Position numbers and translations under genes: made by a program
Shown here: positions 49,463 through 58,228 of the stretch, in pieces
How positions within the stretch are numbered: position 1 is the first letter of the stretch
Layout of the letters: every line of letters begins with the position of its first letter
From: a virus
IMG/VR virus record: IMGVR_UViG_3300030380_001149
Location: 1 to 58,965 of that record
Direction: 5' to 3' (one strand)
Length of the DNA: 58,965 nucleotides
The notes under the pieces: model-generated
The model's input: the letters and a program-made list of their open reading frames with translations, nothing else
The model's database searches: none
Told to the model about the DNA's origin: nothing

Positions 49463-51834
49463 TGGATGAAGAAAACACACAAATTAATGAGGAGGTGACT
49501 GATGAAGAAGTTACTGAAGAAACTCCAGTCGTTGACGAAGAAGTTGATGTTGAAGTTAAAGAACCTTCTGAAGAAAACGAAGAGAGCCAAGAAGAAAAAA
49601 TAAAAGAGTTAGTTGATGAAGTAAAAATATTTTATTCTAACTTAGCCGAGGATATGGATGAAAGAGTTCTTGGAAGAATTTCAAGTGAACTAATATCAGA
49701 TTACAAAAAAGATAAAGAGAGTCGAAGTGACTGGGAAAAGTCTTATACCTCTGGGTTAGACTTATTGGGGTTTAAGTACGACAATGAGAGTAGACCATTT
49801 CAAGGTGCGAGTTCCGTTACACATCCACTACTTGCAGAATCTGTAACACAGTTTCAAGCTCAAGCCTATAAAGAATTGTTACCTTCTGATGGTCCTGTTC
49901 GTACTCAAGTGGTAGGGGAGCAAACCAGAGAAAGAGAAGACCAAGCTCAACGAGTCAAAGAGTTTATGAATTATATGATAATGGAACAGATGGAAGAGTA
50001 TACTCCAGACTTTGACCAATTATTATTTTATTTACCATTAGCTGGTTCTGCGTTTAAAAAAATATATTATGATGAAGTGATGCAAAGGGCGATTGCTAAA
50101 TTTATACCAGCAGAAGATTTAATAGTTCCCTACTATGCAACCGACTTAAAAGATTGTGAACGAATTACTCATGTTGTGAAGATGAGTGAAAATGACATAT
50201 TAAAAAAACAACGCACAGGTTTTTATAGAGATGTTGAAATTTTACCTAGTCGCATGGATGACGATGCGGTGCAAGAAAAATATGATTCTATAGAAGGAGT
50301 GAGTGCGAGTGCAGATAAAGAATACCAGTTTAATATTTTGGAGATGCATGTTGATTTAGATTTAGAAGAGTATGAATCAGAAGTCTCAGAAAAAAATATT
50401 AAAGTACCTTACATCGTAACGATTGATGAAGGTTCACAAGAAGTGTTAGCTATCTATCGTAACTACGATATGAACGATGCGTTAATGAAAAGAAAAGAAT
50501 ATTTTGTACATTACAAGTTTTTACCCGGTCTTGGGTTCTATGGCTTTGGTTTAATACACATGATTGGTGGATTATCAAAAACTGCAACTGCTGCATTGAG
50601 ACAATTATTAGATGCTGGTACTTTGAGTAATTTACCTGCTGGTTTTAAGTCAAGAGGTATGCGAATTAGGGATGATGACCAACCTTTTCAACCAGGTGAG
50701 TTTAGAGATGTTGATGCACCAGGTGGTAATATCAAAGACCAATTTCAAATTTTACCATTTAAAGAGCCAAGTTCTGTTTTATTTTCATTGTTAGGGTTTG
50801 TTGTACAAGCTGGACAAAGATTTGCAGCTATAACAGACAATGCGATAGGCAACGATGCACAAAATAGAGCAGTTGGAACGACTATTGCCCTCTTGGAACG
50901 AGGCTCAAGGGTCATGAGTGCTATTCACAAACGATGTTACTATGCAATGAGACAAGAATTTCGTCTTTTAGCTAGTATTTTTGGTACATATTTACCACCA
51001 ATCTATCCATATGCTGTGTATGGCGGTAATCGACTGATAAAAGTAGCAGATTTTTCACCAGAAGTGGATGTAATACCAGTTGCTGACCCAAATATCTTCT
51101 CAATGGCTCAAAGAGTCACACTTGCACAGACACAATTACAGATTGCACAGTCAAATCCACAATTACACAATGTTCGAGAAGCATATAGAAGGGTATACGA
51201 AGCATTAGGCACGAAACAAATTGATAGTTTGTTAAAACCAGAAAGAATAGAACAACCTTTAGACCCAGCTATTGAAAATGCAATGGCATTACGCATGGAA
51301 ATACCAAAAGCATATCCTGAACAGAACCACGATGCACATATAATTTCACATACTGCATTTATTAAGAGTAGAATGGTACAAATTAATCCCATGGTGTATG
51401 CGTTATTACAAGCACATATTATGGAGCATGTATCGTTTAAAGCTAGAGCTTTAATATTACAAGAATTACAAGCCAAACCAGAAACATTAAAGTTACAACA
51501 AGATAATCCAGAAGCATTTTTGGTGATAACGGAATCTTTGGTTGCTGATAAGATTGCACAATTAGTTTCTGAGTTACAATTATTAGAGGGAGCTGATGAA
51601 AAGAAAGACCCACTAGTTCAACTTAAACAACAAGAGATGGATTTACGAGCTTTAGATATGCAAAGAAAAATTCAAGAGCATGTAGACATTGAAGAAAGAA
51701 AGATGGGAGAGTTTGAACAGAAACTTGATTTAGAAAAAATGAAACGAGAAGATAGTGAAGAACAAGGTGAAGAAAGAATACGAATAGCAGAAGAAAAATT
51801 AAAAGTAGCAAAGGAAAAAAATGAGAAGAAATAA
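49462..51834 (+). CDS. Portal protein
   Basis: A 790-residue portal. An acidic, disordered N-terminus (about 1-55) precedes the conserved core: SDWEKSYTSGLDLLGFKYDN, HPLLAESVTQFQAQAYKELL, YLPLAGSAFKKIYYDEVM, FIPAEDLIVPYYATDLKDCE and FYGFGLIHMIGGLSKTATA. The C-terminal 150 residues form a long charged helix (VDIEERKMGEFEQKLDLEKM), like the barrel of P22-type portals. It forms the dodecameric DNA gate and the base for the adaptors encoded at 3091/4158. Length suits this class of podovirus portal. Confidence 0.93.
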   Translation: MDEENTQINEEVTDEEVTEETPVVDEEVDVEVKEPSEENEESQEEKIKELVDEVKIFYSNLAEDMDERVLGRISSELISDYKKDKESRSDWEKSYTSGLDLLGFKYDNESRPFQGASSVTHPLLAESVTQFQAQAYKELLPSDGPVRTQVVGEQTREREDQAQRVKEFMNYMIMEQMEEYTPDFDQLLFYLPLAGSAFKKIYYDEVMQRAIAKFIPAEDLIVPYYATDLKDCERITHVVKMSENDILKKQRTGFYRDVEILPSRMDDDAVQEKYDSIEGVSASADKEYQFNILEMHVDLDLEEYESEVSEKNIKVPYIVTIDEGSQEVLAIYRNYDMNDALMKRKEYFVHYKFLPGLGFYGFGLIHMIGGLSKTATAALRQLLDAGTLSNLPAGFKSRGMRIRDDDQPFQPGEFRDVDAPGGNIKDQFQILPFKEPSSVLFSLLGFVVQAGQRFAAITDNAIGNDAQNRAVGTTIALLERGSRVMSAIHKRCYYAMRQEFRLLASIFGTYLPPIYPYAVYGGNRLIKVADFSPEVDVIPVADPNIFSMAQRVTLAQTQLQIAQSNPQLHNVREAYRRVYEALGTKQIDSLLKPERIEQPLDPAIENAMALRMEIPKAYPEQNHDAHIISHTAFIKSRMVQINPMVYALLQAHIMEHVSFKARALILQELQAKPETLKLQQDNPEAFLVITESLVADKIAQLVSELQLLEGADEKKDPLVQLKQQEMDLRALDMQRKIQEHVDIEERKMGEFEQKLDLEKMKREDSEEQGEERIRIAEEKLKVAKEKNEKK

Positions 51835-51994
51835 AGCACTACCACCGAAACGAGGTCCTAACCCTCAAGGTCTTAAAAAAGGTGACTTACTAAATATTGG
51901 TTGTCCTCATCGTGAAAATGGTGTACAAGGAAGTGATATTAAGGGAGTGAAACCAATACAAGTGAAAGGTAAAAAGTTTATCGGTGTTTTGTGA
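51821..51994 (+). CDS. 57-residue basic protein
   Basis: Begins in the last codons of the portal gene and encodes MRRNKALPPKRGPNPQGLKK then GCPHRENGVQGSD. The PPKRGPNPQGL stretch recurs in marine phages next to portals; function unknown. Its TGA overlaps the GTG start of the next gene. Confidence 0.6.
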   Translation: MRRNKALPPKRGPNPQGLKKGDLLNIGCPHRENGVQGSDIKGVKPIQVKGKKFIGVL

Positions 51995-52587
51995 TAGATG
52001 GTGATTCATCAGAATACAATTTTATAACCGAAGAAATACAAAAATTAAAACTCGACCCAGTAGTGTTAACTTGTGAAATAGGTTTGCGTAGGGGGTTGGG
52101 TTCTAAAACTATTATGGATGCGGTTATTAGTCAAGGTGTTGAGCATTATCGACATGTTGCCATAGACCCTTATGGCGATTTAAAATATAAACATTACGAT
52201 GACAAAGACCCTTATGTTTGTGATTACAATGACCAAATGCGAATAGAAACTGTGAGAGAATTATACAAATATAAACAGTTTGCTTACTTTGAATTTTTAG
52301 ATGAGTATTACTTTGAAACTATGAAGAAAGGTTACCCTATAACAATCAATGGTAATGTGTATCTCAAAGAAACATATAATGTTGTACACTTGGATGGACC
52401 TCATACTTCTGAAGCAGTGCATAACGAGATAAATTTTTTTGCTTCACGAATGACTGATAATAGTTTATTAATAATAGATGACCATGATACCATGAACTTA
52501 CAATCGGTACGATGGTTTTTAAAAAAGATTGCATTTGAAGAAGTACGAAAAGGAGAAAGAAAATTAATTTTTAAAAGGAGTACATAA
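51991..52587 (+). CDS. Class I SAM-dependent methyltransferase
   Basis: A 198-residue protein starting GTG 51991. VVLTCEIGLRRGLGSKTIMD is a SAM-binding strand-loop with Glu and Gly residues, HVAIDPYGD supplies the acidic end of strand 2, YNVVHLDGPHTSEAV is the strand-4/catalytic region, and NSLLIIDDHDT the next strand; this is the arrangement of Methyltransf_24-type enzymes. It probably acts on a small metabolite or sugar. The gene separates the portal from the holin. Confidence 0.75.
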   Translation: MIDGDSSEYNFITEEIQKLKLDPVVLTCEIGLRRGLGSKTIMDAVISQGVEHYRHVAIDPYGDLKYKHYDDKDPYVCDYNDQMRIETVRELYKYKQFAYFEFLDEYYFETMKKGYPITINGNVYLKETYNVVHLDGPHTSEAVHNEINFFASRMTDNSLLIIDDHDTMNLQSVRWFLKKIAFEEVRKGERKLIFKRST

Positions 52588-52976
52588 TGGCACTAACAGC
52601 ACTCATAGGTCCAGCTACAAAACTAATAGGAAAATTTGTAAGAGACAAAGATAAAGCAGCACAATTAAGTCATGAAATTTCTACTATGGCAGAAAAACAT
52701 GCACAAGAATTAGCTCTTGCTCAAATAAAGTTAAACACAGAGGAAGCAAAAGGTAATTGGTTTCAATCATCGTGGAGACCCTTGTGCGGATGGATTTGTG
52801 CGTTATCGCTAGGTATAAATTTCATGGTGGCTCCGATTTGTGCTGGATTTGGTATTACTGTTCCTCAAGCGGACATGTCAATCATGATGCCGCTTTTGCT
52901 CGGAATGTTAGGAATCGGAGGATTACGCAGCCTAGACAAAATAAAAAAAGTAGATACTAAAGTTATAAAAAAATGA
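52587..52976 (+). CDS. Holin, 3-TM type
   Basis: A 129-residue protein with a charged N-terminal helix (KLIGKFVRDKDKAAQLSHEI), WFQSSWRPLCGWICALSLG, and two further hydrophobic segments (NFMVAPICAGFGI, MMPLLLGMLGIGGLRSL). The WRPxxGW motif and three predicted membrane segments match the phage/GTA 3-TM holin family. It should form the pore that releases the M15 endolysin at 1062. Start overlaps the previous stop. Confidence 0.85.
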   Translation: MALTALIGPATKLIGKFVRDKDKAAQLSHEISTMAEKHAQELALAQIKLNTEEAKGNWFQSSWRPLCGWICALSLGINFMVAPICAGFGITVPQADMSIMMPLLLGMLGIGGLRSLDKIKKVDTKVIKK

Positions 52977-52979
52977 AAA

Positions 52980-53102
52980 ATGGCAAAAAAAACAAAACAC
53001 TTTGTTAAGTTAGAAACAAAAAAAATTAGAAGAAGATTTAAAGATAAACGATTGAGGCATAGAAAAAAACTAGGACCTAAAAGTCATTTAAGAATAGCAT
53101 GA
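52980..53102 (+). CDS. 40-residue basic peptide
   Basis: ATG 52980, 3 bases after the holin stop; its TGA overlaps the next ATG (ATGA). Lys/Arg-rich (KKIRRRFKDKRLRHRKKLG). Possibly nucleic-acid-binding. Function unknown. Confidence 0.5.
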   Translation: MAKKTKHFVKLETKKIRRRFKDKRLRHRKKLGPKSHLRIA

Positions 53103-53683
53103 TACCTTTTCCAAACAAAAAATATAATATCATATATGCTGACCCACCTTGGAGCTTTAATACATATTCAGATAAAGGCAAAGATAAAAGTGCAGACAAT
53201 CATTATGAATGTCAGGATTTAGAATGGATAAAAAATTTACCTGTAACAAAAATAACACAAGATAATTGTTTGTTATTTATGTGGGTTACCTTTCCAACAT
53301 TACCAAAAAGTTTTGAAGTTATATCTAGTTGGGGTTTTCAATATTCTACTTGCGGTTTTGTGTGGGTGAAAGCAAATAAAAATTATAATAAAAAACAATT
53401 AACTTTTGTAAAAGAAGAAAAGTTTGATGCTTTTTGGGGATTAGGATATTGGACAAGAGCCAATGCAGAATTATGTTTAATAGCAAAAAAAGGTTCTATA
53501 GAAAGACAATCACGAGGAGTGCATCAAATAGTATATGAGCCAATACAAGAACATAGTAGAAAACCAGATTGTGTAAAAGATAAAATAATACAACTTTGTG
53601 GAGACTTACCTAGAATAGAATTGTTTGCTAGAAGAGAAACACAAGGTTGGGATGTATGGGGGAATGAGGTATGTACGACATAG
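53099..53683 (+). CDS. MT-A70-type DNA N6-adenine methyltransferase
   Basis: A 194-residue protein with the MT-A70 layout: KYNIIYADPPWSFNTY with DPPW at residues 15-18, DNCLLFMWVTFPTLPKSFEV, the segment FGFVWVKANK-like CGFVWVKA, and ELCLIAKKGSIERQSRGVHQ followed by HSRKPD. This family methylates the N6 of adenine in DNA or RNA. In phages it is used to modify DNA and escape restriction. With dcm, this genome encodes both base methyltransferase types. Confidence 0.92.
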   Translation: MIPFPNKKYNIIYADPPWSFNTYSDKGKDKSADNHYECQDLEWIKNLPVTKITQDNCLLFMWVTFPTLPKSFEVISSWGFQYSTCGFVWVKANKNYNKKQLTFVKEEKFDAFWGLGYWTRANAELCLIAKKGSIERQSRGVHQIVYEPIQEHSRKPDCVKDKIIQLCGDLPRIELFARRETQGWDVWGNEVCTT

Positions 53684-53853
53684 ATACTTTATTAGGAATA
53701 AAAAAAATGATACAAAAAGAAATACAAGTAGCAAAAGATAATATTATTTACAGTGTAGACACAGTAGAAAATTTACAGTATGCTAGAGGCAAACTCAATG
53801 CATTAGAAGCATTGCAACAGGATATTATGAACCTGCAAAAAAATGAGGAATGA
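53671..53853 (+). CDS. 60-residue helical protein
   Basis: Overlaps the methyltransferase by 13 bases. Single amphipathic helix pattern (IQKEIQVAKDNIIYSV, YARGKLNALEALQQDIMN). Could be a small coiled-coil partner in head assembly. Function unknown. Confidence 0.6.
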   Translation: MYDIDTLLGIKKMIQKEIQVAKDNIIYSVDTVENLQYARGKLNALEALQQDIMNLQKNEE

Positions 53854-54272
53854 TGACACTAATAACACCTAGAATTTATAAAAAAAATTCAAAAGACATT
53901 TTAGTTCCAAAAGGCACAAAACAAACAGAAGAATACTTACAAGTTATACCTAATCCAGTTGGGTATAGAATATTAGTAAGACCCTATAAAGCAAAAGAAA
54001 AAACAGAAGGTGGTGTAATACTTTCTGATAAGACAGTTGAAACAATGGAGATGACAACTGTAGTAGGTTTAGTTATTAAGATGGGGGATTTGTGTTACAA
54101 GGATAAAGAAAGGTTTCCAAATGGTCCTTGGTGTAAAGAAGGACAGTTTGTAATTTATGGTAGATATTCTGGAGCAAGGTTTAAAACTAAGTATGGCGAA
54201 CATAGAATATTAAATGATGACGAAATCATAGGCACTATAAAAAAACCAGAGGACATCCTCGCATTATTTTAA
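53850..54272 (+). CDS. groES: GroES-like co-chaperonin
   Basis: A 140-residue protein. NPVGYRILVRPYKAKEKTEG, GGVILSDKTVETMEMTT (mobile-loop region), VGLVIKMGDLCY, and the roof/strand GQFVIYGRYSGARFK then IIGTI are in the order of GroES. An N-terminal extension of about 35 residues and a PNGPWCKEG insertion make it longer than bacterial GroES (about 97). It lies just upstream of the scaffold and capsid genes, so it probably helps host GroEL fold the capsid protein. No GroEL gene is present. Confidence 0.9.
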   Translation: MMTLITPRIYKKNSKDILVPKGTKQTEEYLQVIPNPVGYRILVRPYKAKEKTEGGVILSDKTVETMEMTTVVGLVIKMGDLCYKDKERFPNGPWCKEGQFVIYGRYSGARFKTKYGEHRILNDDEIIGTIKKPEDILALF

Positions 54273-54281
54273 GGAGATAAA

Positions 54282-55226
54282 ATGGCACAACAAAAATTAG
54301 AATTAAATAGAGAAGATGAAAAAGTTTCCGTAGGAGAAGATGCACACGAGGAACAATCACTAGATGTAAAACAAGAAAAAGATACAACACAACCTGAATT
54401 AGAAGAAGTTGATTTAGGATATACTGACCCTAACAAAAAAGATACAGACTCTAAAATTGTAGAAAAAAAAGAAGAACCAGAAAAAGCAACTGATTTAAAT
54501 GAAATCTCTGGCACAGTACAAAAAAGAATTGACCAACTAACGAGAAGATATAGAGAAGCCGAAAGAAGAGAAAAAGCTGCTTTAGATTATGCAAAGGGGT
54601 TACAAGATAAATATAGTAAGGCAGAAAAAACATTAAATGTTGTTGACGACAATTATATAAAAGAATTTGATGCAAGAATAGATGCACAAAGGGAGCAAGT
54701 GAAAAGTAATTTAAAAGCAGCTATTGAAAATAATGATAGTGAAAAAATTATGGAAGCAAATGATTTGTTAACTAAGTTAGCTGTAGAAAAAGAAAAATCT
54801 AGAATACTCGTAGAACAAAAAAAAGAACAAGCAACAAAACAAACGCAAGAAAAAGAAGCACCACAACCAGTGGAGCAACCATCACAACCAGTAAAACAAC
54901 CTTCACCTAGAGCCAAAGAGTGGGCAGATGAAAATTCGTGGTTTGGGCAAGATAAAGTAATGACAAGTGCTGCTTATGGAATACATGAAGATTTAATCGC
55001 CCAAGGGTTTGACCCAGAGAGTGAAGATTACTATACTGAAATTAATTCAAAGATGAGGAACTACTTTCCTCAAAAGTTTGAAAAAGAACAACGACCTCCT
55101 CAAACTGTCGCATCGGCAGGTAGAAAACAAGAAGGTCGCAGAACTGTGAAGCTCACTCGTTCACAGGTAGCAATAGCTAAAAAACTTGGAGTGCCGTTGG
55201 AAGAATACGCAAAATTTGTAAAATAG
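54282..55226 (+). CDS. Scaffolding protein
   Basis: A 314-residue, acidic, low-complexity protein: Glu/Lys-rich N-terminus, a long coiled coil (about 75-190), Pro/Gln linker, and a C-terminal helical tip LTRSQVAIAKKLGVPLEEYA. This composition and its place directly before decoration and major capsid genes fit capsid scaffolding proteins. No protease motif seen. Confidence 0.82.
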   Translation: MAQQKLELNREDEKVSVGEDAHEEQSLDVKQEKDTTQPELEEVDLGYTDPNKKDTDSKIVEKKEEPEKATDLNEISGTVQKRIDQLTRRYREAERREKAALDYAKGLQDKYSKAEKTLNVVDDNYIKEFDARIDAQREQVKSNLKAAIENNDSEKIMEANDLLTKLAVEKEKSRILVEQKKEQATKQTQEKEAPQPVEQPSQPVKQPSPRAKEWADENSWFGQDKVMTSAAYGIHEDLIAQGFDPESEDYYTEINSKMRNYFPQKFEKEQRPPQTVASAGRKQEGRRTVKLTRSQVAIAKKLGVPLEEYAKFVK

Positions 55227-55235
55227 GAGTTCTTT

Positions 55236-55700
55236 ATGGACAAAACAAACAGAAACTCACGAACATCTACAGTGAGAGAAACACGAAAAAAACAGTGGAT
55301 GCCACCATCTAGTTTAGATGCACCTCCTGCACCCAATGGTTATAAACATCGTTGGATTAGAACTGAGACTATGGGTCAAGATGATACAGCTAATGTGTCA
55401 AAAAGACAAAGAGAAGGATGGGAGTTTGTTAGAGCCGAGGAGATTAAAAATCAAATTGGTGAACATGACTATCCAGTAATTAGTGAAGGAAAATATCAGG
55501 GTCTAATTGGAGTTGGTGGACTCGTTTTGGCGAGAATACCTGAAGAGATTGTTGAACAACGCAAAAATTATTTTAAAGAAAGAACTTCAGACCAAATGAA
55601 GGCAGTTGACAATGATATTCTAAGGGAGCAACGACCTGAGATGCCTATTAATGTTGATAGACAATCTCGTGTCACTTTTGGTGGTGGTCGTAAAACCTAA
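55236..55700 (+). CDS. Conserved head protein between scaffold and capsid
   Basis: A 154-residue protein after TAGGAG. It contains APNGYKHRWIRTETMGQDD, REGWEFVRAEEIKNQIG, GLIGVGGLVLARIPEEIVEQ and a basic C-terminus. I recognise this type from marine podovirus head operons, position conserved, function unknown; a minor head protein or assembly factor is likely. Confidence 0.68.
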   Translation: MDKTNRNSRTSTVRETRKKQWMPPSSLDAPPAPNGYKHRWIRTETMGQDDTANVSKRQREGWEFVRAEEIKNQIGEHDYPVISEGKYQGLIGVGGLVLARIPEEIVEQRKNYFKERTSDQMKAVDNDILREQRPEMPINVDRQSRVTFGGGRKT

Positions 55701-55752
55701 ATTTTACAATCACCGTATTTGTTAATTATATTGCACATAAGAGGAGAAAATT

Positions 55753-56346
55753 ATGGCGAATGTAGTAGAAAAATTTGGTCTTAGACCTTATAAGAATCTA
55801 AATGGTGCGTCATGGAATAATGCTCAAAATAGGTACACAATAGCTAACAACTACGGAACTGCGATTTTTCAAGGGGATATGGTTATTCCTGTTACTGCTG
55901 GTAATATCGAAAGACATACCGCAGGAAACGCAACTCCAATAGTTGGTGTATTTAATGGGTGTTTTTACACAGACCCAACAACTAAGAAACCAACATTTAG
56001 CAATCACTATCCCGGTAGTATAGCTGCCGATGATATTGTTGCTAATGTTATAGACGACCCAAGCACATTATTTTTAATTGATGCTGACGAAAGATTTGAA
56101 AGAAGCGATTTATTTACAAACTATAGTGTAACTAATGTTACTGGTAATACAGACACTGGTATCTCTAAAGTTCAGTTAGATGTATCTGCAACTAGCACAT
56201 CTTTTACTTTTGCATTAATGGCAGTAGACATCAGTCAAGACCCTAACAATTCAGATGTTAGTGCTGGTACTACTAATAATAATGTGATTGTTCGTATTCA
56301 AAATCATTTTTATCAGCGAAACAATGTCGCTGACACAGGAGTATAA
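55753..56346 (+). CDS. Head decoration-like protein
   Basis: A 197-residue protein after AGGAG. It is beta-rich (GTAIFQGDMVIPVTAGNIER, IVGVFNGCFYTDPTTKKPT, STLFLIDADERFERSD) and immediately precedes the capsid gene. Such proteins in marine podoviruses are probably head decoration or stabilisation proteins. The role is inferred. Confidence 0.7.
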   Translation: MANVVEKFGLRPYKNLNGASWNNAQNRYTIANNYGTAIFQGDMVIPVTAGNIERHTAGNATPIVGVFNGCFYTDPTTKKPTFSNHYPGSIAADDIVANVIDDPSTLFLIDADERFERSDLFTNYSVTNVTGNTDTGISKVQLDVSATSTSFTFALMAVDISQDPNNSDVSAGTTNNNVIVRIQNHFYQRNNVADTGV

Positions 56347-56349
56347 ATC

Positions 56350-57261
56350 ATGGCAATATCTAGAAGTCAATTAGTTAAAGAGTTAGAGCCAGGTTTAAAT
56401 GCCTTGTTCGGACTCGAATATAATCGTTATGAAAATGAACATGCTGAAATCTTTACTACAGAAACATCTGACAGAGCTTTTGAAGAAGAAGTAATGTTAA
56501 GTGGTTTTGGTTCTGCACCTGTAAAATCAGAAGGTGCGAATGTGGTATTTGACCAAGCTAATGAGGCTTTCACAGCGAGATACACACACGAAACTATCGC
56601 ATTAGCATTTGCAATTACTGAAGAAGCTATTGAAGATAACTTGTATGACAGACTAGCTGGTCGATATACAAGAGCACTAGCTAGAAGTATGGCAAACACC
56701 AAGCAAGTAAAAGCTGCTAATGTATTAAACAATGCTTTTGACAGTAACTTCAAAGGCGGTGATGGAAAAGAGTTGTGTTCTTTATTACATCCATTAGCTA
56801 ATGGTGGTGTAATAGAAAACACCCTTAACACCGCAGCAGATTTAAGTGAAACATCTTTAGAGCAATCTTTAATTGATATTTCAGCTTTCGTAGATGAAAG
56901 AGGATTAAAGATAGCAATGCAAGGTGTTAAGCTAATAGTTCCAAAAGAACTACAGTTTACTGCTGAAAGAATTTTAAAGTCACCACAAAGAGTCGGTACT
57001 GCTGATAATGACATTAATGCTATGGCAAACATGGGTATGATACCTCAAGGCTATAGAGTTAATCATTATCTAACAGACACTGATGCTTTCTTCATTATGA
57101 CAGATGCACCTAACGGACTAAAACAATTTGTTAGAAGTCCTATTAAGACTGCAATCGAAGGAGACTTTGATTCTGGTAATGTAAGATTTAAAGCAAGAGA
57201 AAGATATTCTTTTGGGTTCTCAGACTTCAGAGGAATTTTTGGCTCACCTGGTGCAGCTTAA
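56350..57261 (+). CDS. Major capsid protein (HK97-fold)
   Basis: A 303-residue protein: N-arm/E-loop region (FGLEYNRYENEHAEIFTTET, FDQANEAFTARYTHETIALA), axial/peripheral domains (ARSMANTKQVKAANVLNNAF, GVKLIVPKELQFTAERILKS), and the C-terminal KTAIEGDFDSGNVRFKARER ending SDFRGIFGSPGAA. These are features of HK97-fold capsid proteins of the Mu gpT/marine podovirus type. It follows the decoration gene by 3 bases and ends before a strong terminator. Expected to be the most abundant virion protein. Confidence 0.88.
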   Translation: MAISRSQLVKELEPGLNALFGLEYNRYENEHAEIFTTETSDRAFEEEVMLSGFGSAPVKSEGANVVFDQANEAFTARYTHETIALAFAITEEAIEDNLYDRLAGRYTRALARSMANTKQVKAANVLNNAFDSNFKGGDGKELCSLLHPLANGGVIENTLNTAADLSETSLEQSLIDISAFVDERGLKIAMQGVKLIVPKELQFTAERILKSPQRVGTADNDINAMANMGMIPQGYRVNHYLTDTDAFFIMTDAPNGLKQFVRSPIKTAIEGDFDSGNVRFKARERYSFGFSDFRGIFGSPGAA

Positions 57262-57286
57262 TCTCTTTATATAATCGGTTGAAAAG

Positions 57287-57313
57287 AAGGGGTCTTAATG
57301 ACCCCTTTTTTTA
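57287..57313. terminator. Strong bidirectional terminator after the capsid gene
   Basis: AAGGGGTC (57287-57294), loop TTAAT, GACCCCTT (57300-57307), then a T tract rightward and an A/T-rich tail leftward. It separates capsid transcription from the convergent small genes. Confidence 0.9.
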
Positions 57314-57451
57314 TTTGTTCTCTTCTTTTTTTTCTCTAGCATTATCGTATTCAATAATCATATTACGAATGAAACTAGAATATTTATTAACCATATCTTC
57401 GTTATAAGTTTTTTCCCACATATCAATTATTTCTTTTAAAGTAAATTTCAT
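57311..57451 (-). CDS. 46-residue hypothetical protein
   Basis: Starts at 57451 behind TAGGAG and encodes MKFTLKEIIDMWEKTYNEDM and a charged helix (SSFIRNMIIEYDNA). Its TAA overlaps the T tract of the terminator. Last gene of the leftward cassette; function unknown. Confidence 0.6.
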   Translation of the reverse strand: MKFTLKEIIDMWEKTYNEDMVNKYSSFIRNMIIEYDNAREKKEENK

Positions 57452-57460
57452 TTTAATCTC

Positions 57461-57754
57461 CTAAAGTTTTACGACTTGATAAATTTTCTTGGTCTTAGGT
57501 TTAACTATTAAATAGTTTTCAATAGCCATTCTTGCTCTAACACCTTTACCTATAAAAATAGCTCTTGGTAAATAATTCTTAGAAGCATATTTCAAACCAG
57601 CTTTCAATTCCCTATCTTCATATTGTGGTAATACTTTTTTCAACTTATAAAATGTATTGTTACCTTTTTCTATATATGGTTTTATATCTAAAGCTACTCT
57701 TTCTTTAAATGCTTTAGTTAACTTCATGGTTCTTTGTTTGTCGTTTATAAACAT
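57461..57754 (-). CDS. Small basic early-type protein
   Basis: A 97-residue protein starting at 57754, behind GGAGG located in the last codons of the upstream gene; an in-frame GTG at 57766 is less likely. The sequence (LTKAFKERVALDIKPYIEKG, YKLKKVLPQYEDRELKAGLK) ends VKPKTKKIYQVVKL. Helical then beta; function unknown. Confidence 0.6.
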   Translation of the reverse strand: MFINDKQRTMKLTKAFKERVALDIKPYIEKGNNTFYKLKKVLPQYEDRELKAGLKYASKNYLPRAIFIGKGVRARMAIENYLIVKPKTKKIYQVVKL

Positions 57755-57756
57755 GT

Positions 57757-58032
57757 TTACCTCCACTTATTTATAAATTTTTCTAACTGTCTTTTTTCTC
57801 TCATGATGGTTTTGTATTCTACATCCCCTTCTTCATAACCAAAAATATCTTCTAAATTTTCATTAGCCATATCCAATCTGTTCTTGGCTTCAGCTATAAT
57901 AATATTTTTAGTGTAGTAACCTAACATACCTTCAAATGAACCATCATGAAATCCACATTCATGGTCAACTTCTTGTAGTTGATTTACTAACTCATCTACT
58001 TTCATTGCGTCTTTTAATACTTCTTTTAACAT
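57757..58032 (-). CDS. Small acidic early-type protein
   Basis: A 91-residue protein: LKEVLKDAMKVDELVNQLQE then ECGFHDGSFEGMLGYYTKN and a helical C-terminus. It starts at 58032 with AAAGGAG and a strong promoter (58059-58086). First gene of the leftward cassette. Function unknown. Confidence 0.62.
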   Translation of the reverse strand: MLKEVLKDAMKVDELVNQLQEVDHECGFHDGSFEGMLGYYTKNIIIAEAKNRLDMANENLEDIFGYEEGDVEYKTIMREKRQLEKFINKWR

Positions 58033-58058
58033 ATTTAACTCCTTTGTTGTTATATAGT

Positions 58059-58086
58059 ATTATAGCATACTGACCATCAAAGTCAA
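58059..58086 (-). promoter_or_regulatory. Leftward promoter of the cassette between capsid and next head gene
   Basis: On the minus strand TTGACT (58081-58086), 16-base spacer, TATAAT (58059-58064), then ACTATATAACAACAAAGGAG. The 18-bp repeat shared with 30084 begins at its -35. Confidence 0.8.
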
Positions 58087-58103
58087 AAAGCCTAGTTTTC
58101 TGC
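58086..58103. repeat. 18-bp repeat, copy B
   Basis: AAAAGCCTAGTTTTCTGC, exact reverse complement of 30084-30101. A shorter relative, GGTTTTCTGC, lies at 58203-58212. The palindrome CGAATCGATTCG is at about 58154-58165. Confidence 0.8.
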
Positions 58104-58228
58104 ATATTTAAAAACTAAAAAAAAGTAAAAAGATGTGATATTTGATACCTAAACCGAATCGATTCGTATTTTTTTTAATTTAACAAAATTGTGAAAATGT
58201 AGGTTTTCTGCACCTTATATAGGTATAT

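Noticed and set aside
56427-57032. A 201-codon open frame antisense to the major capsid gene
   Set aside because: The composition (Ser/Ala/Leu-rich) mirrors the capsid codons read backward, there is no ribosome binding site, and it lies wholly within a clear structural gene.
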